Part shown: positions 16,942-24,554 of the stretch, piece after piece
Numbering within the stretch: the stretch's first letter is position 1
Layout of the letters: every line of letters begins with the position of its first letter
NCBI GenBank assembly: GCA_905182785.1
Contig: CAJJDF010000018.1
Coordinates: 1 to 41,056, forward strand
Reading direction: 5' to 3'
Length of the DNA stretch: 41,056 nucleotides
From: an uncultured Flavobacteriales bacterium
Lineage (GTDB): Bacteria; Bacteroidota; Bacteroidia; Flavobacteriales_D; CAJJDF01
Made by a program: the position numbers and the translations under genes
Notes under the pieces: model-generated
Seen by the model: the letters and a program-made list of their open reading frames with translations, nothing else
Database searches by the model: none
Told to the model about the DNA's origin: nothing

Positions 16942-18630
16942 ATGAGAAAAATAATTCAGTTCTTATCAGTTTCTATTTTTATAATAGTTCAGTTTTCGTG
17001 TAACTCTTCTTCCGACAAAAAGGAAAAGGTAAAAGAAGTACAAATACCTTTAGAAGAGATTATAGATGCGAATAAAAAAGAGATTTTTGGTTTGTTGAAT
17101 CAAACAGCCTTTAATAATTCATCTGATTTATTTCCAGATTCTATTACACTTACTTCTTTGGTTAAGCAATTATACAGTTCTGAAAAAGCATTGTGGTGTG
17201 ATACTTCCATCTTAAATTCTACAGCAATTAATTTCTTGAAAATTGTAACAGACGCAAGTTTTTATGGTTTGGATTCCAATTTATACAACTTACAAGAGTT
17301 AAAGAATCTTAATGATACTTTACTTCGTGTGCCAGGAAATAAAACTCTTTTGGCAAAAGCAGAATGGGAGTTTTCTAAATCGAGTATTTCATTTTTTACT
17401 CACCTTAAATATGGGTTTATCAATCACGATATTTCTGATTCTTTGTACTATCAACTAAAGGTTGATTCCTTAAAACAAGAAGATGTAGAACAGATAATAA
17501 AATCAATAGAAAACAATGAATTACCCTCAGGAATAGAAAGTTTAGAGCCTTCTTTTTACGAGTACAAAAACCTTATAAATTCTTGGAAAATTTTTCTTCA
17601 AAACAGAACAATTTCTAGTACAAGAATTGATGTTGAATCTTTGAAAGTAGATTCTTTTGATACTTATATAAAAACAAAAGAAGCCTTAATCCTTTATGGA
17701 TATTTGGACACCAACCTAGTAAAAACAGACAGTGGATGGATAGCTGTTTTGAAGCAGTTTCAGTTGGATCATGGATTGAAAGAAGACGGAAGAGTTGGCG
17801 GAGCATCTGCTCATGCATTATCGCGAAGTAATGAAGATAGGTGGCTATCGGTTATGTCTTCCTTAGAAACGTTAAAATGGAAAAAGAAAGAGGCTAAATT
17901 TTTGATGTATGCAAACATTCCTTCTTATACTCTTAAAGTGGTAGAAAATAATGAAATTAAAGAGCAATACAAAACTATTGTTGGGCGAACAATAAACAGA
18001 ACGCCAGTATTTGATGCAAAAATGACTTACTTAATTGTGAATCCTTATTGGCATATTCCCAACAGTATTTCTAGTAAGGAAATTTTACCAAAATTGAAAA
18101 ATGATTCGTCACACGCAAGTAAAAAAGGATATAGGATTTTGGATAAAAACAGAAAAGTTGTAGATCCAAAAATGATTAATTGGAGTAAGGTGACACAAAG
18201 TTCATTCAATTATAAGATTTCACAGGTTAGGAGTGGAGGAACAGCTTTAGGGAAAGTGAAATTTATTTTTGCCAATAAGCACAGTATTTATTTTCACGAC
18301 ACACCTTCAAAGAGGTTGTTTAAGAATGATATAAGAGCATATAGTCACGGATGTGTAAGAGTTCAGAATCCTTTGAATTTGGCAGCTTATATTCTTCAGA
18401 AGCAAGATTCTGCAATGACGATAGATTCTGTAAATAACCTAGCTAAGACTGGAGTTCAAAAACGATTTGATATTGTCGAAGAAATCAAAGTGAATATTTC
18501 TTATCACTCAGCTGAGGGAACAAATGATGGAAGAATGAAATTTTATAGAGATATTTACAGAAAGGAAACGGATCTTAAAAATGAGATTAAGAAAATTGTT
18601 CAAGAAAATCAGTATAGAACGAATCAATAA
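16942..18630 (+). CDS. L,D-transpeptidase (YcbB/LdtD-like) lipoprotein
   Basis: The start is ATG 16942, two codons after a TTG that would add MK. The 562-residue product has a signal sequence ending in IVQFSC, a plausible lipobox. An N-terminal helical scaffold (about 40-250) is followed by a peptidoglycan-binding-like segment (LKQFQLDHGLKEDGRVG) and a YkuD catalytic domain with HDTPS and SHGCVRV (H469, nucleophile Cys471). Enzymes of this type form 3-3 cross-links between diaminopimelate residues, or attach partners to murein, in the periplasm. The 3' end overlaps the converging second transpeptidase gene by 44 bp. The order of domains matches large YcbB-type enzymes rather than small YkuD ones. 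Confidence 0.9.
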   Translation: MRKIIQFLSVSIFIIVQFSCNSSSDKKEKVKEVQIPLEEIIDANKKEIFGLLNQTAFNNSSDLFPDSITLTSLVKQLYSSEKALWCDTSILNSTAINFLKIVTDASFYGLDSNLYNLQELKNLNDTLLRVPGNKTLLAKAEWEFSKSSISFFTHLKYGFINHDISDSLYYQLKVDSLKQEDVEQIIKSIENNELPSGIESLEPSFYEYKNLINSWKIFLQNRTISSTRIDVESLKVDSFDTYIKTKEALILYGYLDTNLVKTDSGWIAVLKQFQLDHGLKEDGRVGGASAHALSRSNEDRWLSVMSSLETLKWKKKEAKFLMYANIPSYTLKVVENNEIKEQYKTIVGRTINRTPVFDAKMTYLIVNPYWHIPNSISSKEILPKLKNDSSHASKKGYRILDKNRKVVDPKMINWSKVTQSSFNYKISQVRSGGTALGKVKFIFANKHSIYFHDTPSKRLFKNDIRAYSHGCVRVQNPLNLAAYILQKQDSAMTIDSVNNLAKTGVQKRFDIVEEIKVNISYHSAEGTNDGRMKFYRDIYRKETDLKNEIKKIVQENQYRTNQ

Positions 18631-19369
18631 ATTCATTTGTTTTTATCAATGTCGATTTCCTAGAATAACTCTTGTCTTTCCCGTAAATAAATAAACAACT
18701 TCCGTTCTTTATTTTATCTACAATCGTTTTATAATTAGCATGAGGAAGAGCTGGGCAACCGAAGCTTCTTCCCAACACATTTCCATTTTTTTGTAAAAAT
18801 TCTTCCGTAGCATAATCTGCAGAATGAATCACAACACCTCTTTCAAACGCATTGCTGTTTGAGTATTCTAACCCATGAAGTTTTAATGAATAACTGTATT
18901 TACCGTCATAAATTAATCCTGTGGTATAAAACCCAAGGCTACTCATTCTTGATTCTGATTCGTTAGAAAACTTTTTAGCCATTAATTGACCCGTATTTTT
19001 TCCGTGAGCAATTACCGTTTGAAACTCTATTGTTTTACTTTTCATGTCTATAATAAAACACCTTTTTTTATTACTCGCTTTAGTAAAATCGATTAAAGTT
19101 AAATACTTTGTATTGTTAAGTTTTTCTCCATTTTTTAGTGCGTAATAACCTTTAAGTCCTTTTTTAAATAAGGTGTAATTTAGTTCTTTATTATCAAAAC
19201 AATCATAAAATGATTCTGCATAAGTTTCAAAAGCCATTAATTTGGTGGCAGTAGAAATTAAAGAATTTTCAGTTTCTCTTTTATTTTTTTCTATTGTTTC
19301 AGGAATAGCTTCTATGATAGTGCTATTAATAAAAAGTAGAAAAAGAGGTAATAAAAGGATTCGCTTCAT
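18587..19369 (-). CDS. YkuD-type murein L,D-transpeptidase family protein
   Basis: This 260-residue protein has a signal peptide (MKRILLLPLFLLFINST..., cleavage near residue 21). Its catalytic domain carries the YkuD_2-type signature HSADYA (H182) and GRSFGCPAL (nucleophile Cys205). No lipobox is seen, so it is periplasmic. Family members are predicted to be L,D-transpeptidases or related murein enzymes; the exact reaction is unproven. The gene converges with, and overlaps by 44 bp, the YcbB-like transpeptidase gene at 16942-18630, and the two catalytic domains are clearly of different subfamilies. A good promoter with an overlapping dyad lies 30-60 bp upstream (19399-19431). Confidence 0.87.
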   Translation of the reverse strand: MKRILLLPLFLLFINSTIIEAIPETIEKNKRETENSLISTATKLMAFETYAESFYDCFDNKELNYTLFKKGLKGYYALKNGEKLNNTKYLTLIDFTKASNKKRCFIIDMKSKTIEFQTVIAHGKNTGQLMAKKFSNESESRMSSLGFYTTGLIYDGKYSYSLKLHGLEYSNSNAFERGVVIHSADYATEEFLQKNGNVLGRSFGCPALPHANYKTIVDKIKNGSCLFIYGKDKSYSRKSTLIKTNEFIDSFYTDFLEQFS

Positions 19370-19398
19370 TGGCGTGAACTAATTTAAAAATTAAAGTA

Positions 19399-19431
19399 CA
19401 AAGGTACTACATGTTTGTTGAACTTTCAACA
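19399..19431 (-). promoter_or_regulatory. Promoter of the YkuD-type gene with dyad over its -33 box
   Basis: On the minus strand TACCTTTG (19399-19406) is a perfect Bacteroidota -7 box (TAnnTTTG). TTG of the -33 region is at 19427-19429, 20 bp upstream. The perfect dyad TGTTGAACTTTCAACA (19416-19431) covers the -33 element and could be a repressor or activator site. Confidence 0.55.
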
Positions 19432-19538
19432 CTTCCTTATTCAACTGTAGATTTTAATTTTTTACTAAAAGAAAGAAGGGCAAAAAGAGTAAAGAAACTA
19501 AAGTTGACTATTCCTTTCATCTTTTTTATATTATATTG

Positions 19539-19591
19539 TGCAACTCTGTTACAAAGACGTAAACCCTTTTAATTAATGCAACACCGTTGTA
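19539..19591 (+). promoter_or_regulatory. Two Fur/Zur-type operator candidates before the regulator gene
   Basis: TGCAACTCTGTTACA (19539-19553) and TGCAACACCGTTGTA (19577-19591) are imperfect dyads of the form TGCAAC-nnn-GTTRYA. Their centres are 38 bp apart, and the second ends 7 bp before the ATG of the Fur-family gene. Paired dyads at this place suggest autoregulation. The half-sites contain a TGYAAC core rather than the classical GATAAT of Fur. Confidence 0.5.
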
Positions 19592-19598
19592 ATAAATT

Positions 19599-20006
19599 AT
19601 GAATAACTTATTAAAGAATAAAAAGATTAGCGAAACTCCTTTTAGGTTAGAGGTTTTATCCATTTTTAATAATTACAAAAATGCGATTCCTTTATCTGTA
19701 ATAGAAAAGGATTTGAAATCTTATAACCGAATCACTTTGTATCGAACTATTAAAGTGTTTTTGGGTAAGGGAATTATTCACGAGATAACAATTAGCGGAG
19801 AAGATTCCAACTATGCAATTTGTGAAGAAGATTGTGGAACCAATACTCATACCCACAATCACAATCACATTCATTTTAAGTGTAACAATTGTGGAATAAT
19901 AACGTGTGTAGAGCTAGAAAAATACCCAAAAATAAGTTTGCCTAATTATAAAATAAATCAGCTAGAAATACAAGCCTCAGGGGTTTGCAGCACGTGTAAT
20001 CAATAA
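19599..20006 (+). CDS. Fur-family metal-responsive repressor (possibly Zur)
   Basis: This 135-residue protein has the Fur layout: a winged helix in the first about 75 residues (helix with NRITLYRTIKVFLGKGI, the recognition helix YRT), then a metal-binding dimerisation part with HTHNHNHIHFKC, a CNNC pair and a second CSTC pair near the C-terminus. The four Cys form the structural zinc site. The His-rich stretch (THTHNHNHIH) is the probable sensing site. The protein binds DNA in the cytoplasm when loaded with metal. Paired dyads directly upstream support autoregulation. Zinc is the best guess from the His/Cys content; iron, manganese or peroxide sensing cannot be excluded. No metal transporter gene lies next to it. 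Confidence 0.85.
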   Translation: MNNLLKNKKISETPFRLEVLSIFNNYKNAIPLSVIEKDLKSYNRITLYRTIKVFLGKGIIHEITISGEDSNYAICEEDCGTNTHTHNHNHIHFKCNNCGIITCVELEKYPKISLPNYKINQLEIQASGVCSTCNQ

Positions 20007-20432
20007 TTACGACAGGTTATTAATAAAAAGTAATGTATAAATTAGGGCAAAAAAGAGAAACAGAAAGTTCATTCCGTAGCTTCCAATTTTGAAAATAGTT
20101 TTCTGAGGAATTTGATACATGGGGTAATAAGCAAACTGTGTTATTACTTTTCCTAACCAATACATTGCAATTAATCCTGTGAGTGCGATTGCCAAGTTCG
20201 AATGATTTTTTAAATCTTCGGGAATGAGAATAGCGATTAATCCAAATGAAAAATTGAGTGCAATAATATAGCGACCATAGGTTTTTACAATCTCTTGATT
20301 AAGCGGTTTCAACTGTTTCATGTCTTCGTACCAATCGAAAACAGTGTGGCGGATGTATGGATAAATTAAAGCAGTAAAAATTTGTCCAATTCCTCCTGCA
20401 ATTATCATCCAAGTTGGGATATTGATTTCCAT
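20007..20432 (-). CDS. Small four-helix membrane protein, unknown function
   Basis: This 141-residue hydrophobic protein has four predicted membrane helices, at about 8-28, 52-72, 81-102 and 117-138, with a charged loop (FDWYEDMKQLKP) after the first. It is not recognised as a named family, although conserved Bacteroidota membrane proteins of this size and shape exist. Its stop codon abuts that of the converging Fur-family gene (20006/20007) with no terminator between them. The 126 bp upstream contain no clear consensus promoter. Confidence 0.65.
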   Translation of the reverse strand: MEINIPTWMIIAGGIGQIFTALIYPYIRHTVFDWYEDMKQLKPLNQEIVKTYGRYIIALNFSFGLIAILIPEDLKNHSNLAIALTGLIAMYWLGKVITQFAYYPMYQIPQKTIFKIGSYGMNFLFLFFALIYTLLFINNLS

Positions 20433-20558
20433 AAAGTATTTTTAGTCTATACAAGTCATATAAAATATGCGCATGTGAACTAAAATAGTTATAATTTTAT
20501 AGGGTATATGAAAGCAAAGAGTAATAAAATTTAAAGATGCTTTATTAAATTAAATAAC

Positions 20559-21152
20559 ATGAAAACATTATTAATAACTATAGGAGTATTAGCAGTTCTA
20601 TTTGTCCTCGTTCAATCCTTTTTTATGAGTGCACAATCCGGAATAGAAAAATACCCTTATGAGGTTGTAAAAACTTACGATTCTTTTGAAGTTAGAGATT
20701 ATAAATCAACTCTTTTTACCTCAGTTAAACTTGGAACTAATGAATACAGAAAAGCATCCAGTCAAGGTTTTTCTATATTAGCGGGCTACATATTTGGAGG
20801 AAACGACAGAAATGAGAAAATTGCAATGACTTCACCAGTAGCTATGTCATTGGGAGATTCTATGGTAATGATGTTTATGGTTCCTGAAGGTTACAACAAA
20901 GAAAATTTACCAAAACCAAATCAAGCTTCCATCCAGATAAAAGAAGAACCGGCAAAAACTGTGGCAGCTATTACTTTTGGAGGTTGGGCAAACTCAGAGA
21001 AAATAGAATCTTATAAGGCTAAATTAATAGAATCGTTAGAAAAGGAAGGAATACAATATACCAACCGATTTTTCTTTTTGGGTTATAATGCTCCTTATGA
21101 AACAGTCAATAGAAAAAACGAAGTAATAGTTGAGTTGGAAGACTACAAATAG
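20559..21152 (+). CDS. SOUL family haem-binding protein
   Basis: This 197-residue protein has one N-terminal hydrophobic segment (about 4-23), a signal peptide or anchor, followed by a SOUL/HBP domain. Recognisable segments are the opening YPYEVVKTYDSFEVRDY, the central IAMTSPVAM and the C-terminal FFLGYNAPYE and NEVIVELE. Proteins of this family bind haem or other tetrapyrroles; the role in bacteria is unclear. It is probably anchored in the inner membrane facing the periplasm. msrA follows on the same strand after 29 bp, so the pair may be co-transcribed, which would fit a role in oxidative or haem stress. Confidence 0.88.
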   Translation: MKTLLITIGVLAVLFVLVQSFFMSAQSGIEKYPYEVVKTYDSFEVRDYKSTLFTSVKLGTNEYRKASSQGFSILAGYIFGGNDRNEKIAMTSPVAMSLGDSMVMMFMVPEGYNKENLPKPNQASIQIKEEPAKTVAAITFGGWANSEKIESYKAKLIESLEKEGIQYTNRFFFLGYNAPYETVNRKNEVIVELEDYK

Positions 21153-21181
21153 GTTAACACTATTAAATAAAGAATAAATTT

Positions 21182-21664
21182 ATGAAAAAAGCATACATAG
21201 CAGGAGGTTGTTTTTGGGGAATGGAAGACTTATTTAGAGTAAGACCCGGAGTTACCAATACTGAAGTAGGTTATATTGGAGGAGATAATGAAAATCCATC
21301 CTACAAATATCACCCAGGCCATGCCGAGGGAATAGAATTAACTTATGACGAAACAGAAACAAGTTTTAGAGAACTGTTAGATTATTTTTTCAGGATTCAT
21401 AACCCTACCACAGTCGACCAACAAGGAAACGACAGAGGGTCGAGTTACCGTTCGGCAATTTTTATACAAAACGCAGAAGAAAGAGAAATTTCAGAAGCAG
21501 TCATAAAAATTGTAGATGAATCAGGAAGGTGGAATGGAAAAGCAGTTACTACGCTGGAGCCAATTGCTAAGTTTTGGCCAGCAGAGCCTGAGCACCAAGA
21601 TTATTTGGTTCGTAATCCAAATGGTTATACTTGTCATTTTGAACGATTTGATAGTTTTATTTAA
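21182..21664 (+). CDS. msrA: Peptide methionine (S)-S-oxide reductase
   Basis: This 160-residue MsrA has the catalytic motif GGCFWGME (nucleophile Cys10), GYIGG, HAEGIELTYD and the conserved DRGSSYRSAIF segment. It reduces methionine S-sulfoxide in proteins and free Met(O) using thioredoxin. There is no signal peptide, so it is cytoplasmic. It lacks the MsrB fusion and C-terminal resolving Cys pair found in some relatives; the only other Cys visible is in YTCHFE near the end, which could resolve the sulfenic acid. Its last 4 bp overlap the 3' end of the converging M24 peptidase gene. Confidence 0.95.
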   Translation: MKKAYIAGGCFWGMEDLFRVRPGVTNTEVGYIGGDNENPSYKYHPGHAEGIELTYDETETSFRELLDYFFRIHNPTTVDQQGNDRGSSYRSAIFIQNAEEREISEAVIKIVDESGRWNGKAVTTLEPIAKFWPAEPEHQDYLVRNPNGYTCHFERFDSFI

Positions 21665-22338
21665 GACAATAATTGCTCAAAAAAACCACCTATTTCTAAT
21701 TCTCTGTCTATAAGATGAATTTCATAGATCCAATACCTTTCCTCTCCATTTATATCTTTATCAGACATTAATTGATTGTTATTGGGATGAATGTAATTTT
21801 TTTCATCCTCACCCAAAATTGTTTCGTGAGGAAAGTTTCCAATTAGATGGCCACAGTGATGGTTTCCATATTCCCAACCGTATTTTTCTGCAAGCTTTTT
21901 GGTGTAGTGATAAAAATCAGCTCCAGTCAATTTTGCTTTATTTAAATCAAAGTATTCTTTTCCCTCTTTCCAAGCCAGTTCTACATCTTGTTTTAGTTTC
22001 AGCTTTTTGGCATTGTTTCCAACCACATAAGTTTTACCCACATCTGCTTCCCAGTCGTCAAACACAGGTCCAAAATCAAAAAACAAGATGTCATCTTTTT
22101 GGATAGTTAAATTAACAGGGTTTTCCTTGTAAGGGAGAAGCGTATTTTTTCCTGACCTCACAATGCGTTTGTGCCAAAACTTTTTAATCCCAAATAATTC
22201 AAAAGCTAAGTTAAAAACTTCCTTATTTAATTCACTTTCTGTTTTTCCTTCAGTTACAATATTTCTATTCTCAATTTCTTGAAATAGAACTTCTGCTTTT
22301 CTTTCTGCTTCTATTAAGTTGGTTAAGGCTGTCGTCAT
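21661..22338 (-). CDS. M24 family metallopeptidase (Xaa-Pro aminopeptidase-like)
   Basis: This 225-residue single-domain M24 (pita-bread fold) protein shows the metal ligand pattern: Asp in FFDFGP, Asp in EADVGKT, His in CGHLIGNFPHE, and Glu in the YEIHLIDRE region. It lacks the N-terminal creatinase-like domain of full aminopeptidase P, so it is closer to the short M24 proteins often annotated as Xaa-Pro dipeptidase-like. The substrate is uncertain. Its ATG shares one base with the stop codon of the upstream PLP enzyme gene (TAATG), which indicates translational coupling. The 3' end overlaps msrA by 4 bp. Confidence 0.85.
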   Translation of the reverse strand: MTTALTNLIEAERKAEVLFQEIENRNIVTEGKTESELNKEVFNLAFELFGIKKFWHKRIVRSGKNTLLPYKENPVNLTIQKDDILFFDFGPVFDDWEADVGKTYVVGNNAKKLKLKQDVELAWKEGKEYFDLNKAKLTGADFYHYTKKLAEKYGWEYGNHHCGHLIGNFPHETILGEDEKNYIHPNNNQLMSDKDINGEERYWIYEIHLIDRELEIGGFFEQLLS

Positions 22339-24182
22339 TATATACTATTTACAAATTGTAAAAACACTTTTTTGTGTAGTTCCAAATCCATGTTAGCAGA
22401 AAGAGCTACACGCGCAATGTAATCTTTGTCTCCCTCTTTGGTTGTTCCTTGAGTAGAAGTTGCAGGAATAGTCCAATAACACCCTTTAAGCTGGCCGTAA
22501 CTCACACAATACTTACTCTCGTTAGGAATTTCTGTAATCATCAAATTAATTAACCTGTGATTCAATTCTCTTTTTACGGTTTCTTTTTCTTCAGCAGTAT
22601 CTCCTGTCGTAGGAAGATCCAGTGAAAATACAGAAGGAGTAAAACCTTGTTGGGCTAATTCTTCGGATACAAAATTGATTTTTGCTTCTGGCAATACATC
22701 TTGAATAAAATCGACAAATTCACGTGTGTTTTTATAAGCCTCCTCAATTCTTTGATTCATAGAAGGCAATTGTTTCGCCAATATTTCATATTGAAGAGCT
22801 GTTGCTTCATTGTCGCAAAGGGATAAATGCAATTCTATTTTATTTATCAAAGCTTCGGCTTTTTTATTTGCTACGCAATACCCTGCGGTACAGTTTCCAC
22901 CACTAGGAAACTTAGATCCACTTGCATAAGAAATAGTTCTCACTGTTGAGAGTATTTCTCCTTCGCCTAAAAAGTGAATGTTAGGACAAAATGTTTGATC
23001 CAAAATAAATACTGGGTCAATAGCAGTTTCGCCATTTGCAGTTTTACGCACTTTACCCAAAACCTCTTTCAGTTCAATGAGTTCAGGAACTTCTACTCTT
23101 GGGTTTGTAGGAATTTCTGCAATGATATAAGGAACGGCATCTTCGTTTGCAATTTTAGTTAAAACTGACTCAATACTTCGTACCATGTCATTCTCACCAT
23201 CTACTGCCAAGTCTACCACTTCCACATGATCAAGGCAAGCTGCAACTCGTCTTGCTTGGTCATTGGTTCCTCCGTAACAGTTTGTAGGAACAATAAATTT
23301 AATGTCTTTTCCTTTGTGATTTTCCTGCGCATCATGAATCAATCCCATCATAATGGCATATTGCATGGATAAACCACTTGAAGCAACCAATGGTTTTGTA
23401 TTGGCCACTGTAACCTCATTAATAGAATCTAGCGTACTCTTTTTGTCTGCCTCCACATTACTTTTCTTAGTCTCAATAGAAGAATTCGTTATGAGCGATT
23501 TCAAAGCAGAAAGTGAATTGACTGGAGTCATTGCGATTGTCTCTCTTCTTCGCACATGCTGAATGTCCGAAACATAACTGTCGTTTTGTTCTCCGTTTAT
23601 AAGCAAAATACTGCCTAGGTTAGCATAAAGGTTGATGTAAAAATCTACTTTAGAGTTCAACTCTAGGCTTCCTATTACTTCTTGTTCTGAAAGAAAGAGA
23701 GTACTTCCATCAAATTCAGCAATATCAGCAACACTTTCTACTTTATTCAATTCAAATTTATACCCATATACACTCTGGATTACTTCTGCATCAAAACAAG
23801 TAGGAAGTGAACCCGTATAAGAGATTTGAGTATTTTTATTCTCTAATAAATTTTTTCTTAAAACGGCTAATACAGGAACAGTTTTGGATGAAAAACTAAT
23901 TACGTTATTTGCTTTTAGTTTATTCAAATTTGCAATTCCCCATTCTAAAACACAAGATAGCGGATGACCCAATCTAATATAATCGTAAGCAGTAGGCAAT
24001 TCATTTAATGCTTTAGCCTCAAAATTATTAGCGTTATATAATTCTTGGAACTGATCTAAAAATTCAGTTTTAGCCAAATTTTCGTTATAAATATCTAACC
24101 TGTGAGTAGTAATACTCAACCAACCTACAGGCATATTTTCTAATACTTCTTTTATATAGTTCACCATTTTATTGTCTTCCAT
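22338..24182 (-). CDS. PLP-dependent enzyme of the Cys/Met metabolism (cystathionine gamma-synthase-like) fold
   Basis: The start is ATG 24182; TTG 24191 would add MEQ. The 614-residue protein has a C-terminal fold type I PLP domain, with the Schiff-base Lys in SYASGSKFPSGG (Lys424), the cofactor-supporting ILDQTF segment and the IPTNPRVEVP motif of the cystathionine synthase/lyase group. The first about 240 residues are not recognisable as part of the standard about 390-residue fold and make the protein much longer than usual. C-S lyase or synthase activity is inferred from the motifs; the substrate is unknown. It is translated together with the M24 peptidase (1-bp overlap). A TAAATTTG (-7-like) ends 7 bp before the chosen ATG. 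Confidence 0.75.
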   Translation of the reverse strand: MEDNKMVNYIKEVLENMPVGWLSITTHRLDIYNENLAKTEFLDQFQELYNANNFEAKALNELPTAYDYIRLGHPLSCVLEWGIANLNKLKANNVISFSSKTVPVLAVLRKNLLENKNTQISYTGSLPTCFDAEVIQSVYGYKFELNKVESVADIAEFDGSTLFLSEQEVIGSLELNSKVDFYINLYANLGSILLINGEQNDSYVSDIQHVRRRETIAMTPVNSLSALKSLITNSSIETKKSNVEADKKSTLDSINEVTVANTKPLVASSGLSMQYAIMMGLIHDAQENHKGKDIKFIVPTNCYGGTNDQARRVAACLDHVEVVDLAVDGENDMVRSIESVLTKIANEDAVPYIIAEIPTNPRVEVPELIELKEVLGKVRKTANGETAIDPVFILDQTFCPNIHFLGEGEILSTVRTISYASGSKFPSGGNCTAGYCVANKKAEALINKIELHLSLCDNEATALQYEILAKQLPSMNQRIEEAYKNTREFVDFIQDVLPEAKINFVSEELAQQGFTPSVFSLDLPTTGDTAEEKETVKRELNHRLINLMITEIPNESKYCVSYGQLKGCYWTIPATSTQGTTKEGDKDYIARVALSANMDLELHKKVFLQFVNSI

Positions 24183-24554
24183 TTGTTCCAAATTTATTAG
24201 GACGACAAGGTACAGAATTTAGAATTGTTTTGAAAGTGGAGAAGAGGGTTTGTTGAATATATCGAGTTAAGTATTGTCTGCTCCATTTTTAATAGCCAAA
24301 ATTACTTCTCTCAATGATTTTGGCTATAGTTTTTCTTTCGTTATTATTCCTTTATCAATTTAAGTACAGCTTTTAATATTCCTTTTGTTACACAAGTTAT
24401 AAAGAGACCCGACACCCTTTATTGATTATATTAAGCTATGAATTAGTTATTTTTATAGATGTTAATTATATGTTTTTTTACATAAAAAAAAACTAGCTTT
24501 TCCTTAAAACAATTAATCAGCTATCTTTTTTTTATCTTCGTCTTTTAATAAACT
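24183..24554. other. Divergent intergenic region with one strong hairpin
   Basis: These 372 bp separate the PLP gene and mutS2, which diverge. The one strong structure is at 24292-24327, where ATAGCCAAAAT pairs perfectly with ATTTTGGCTAT (11 bp, 14-nt loop) and is followed by a short T-run on the plus strand, like a terminator with no gene in front of it. A TATCTTCG shortly before the mutS2 start resembles a -7 box. Nothing else was recognised. Confidence 0.6.
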
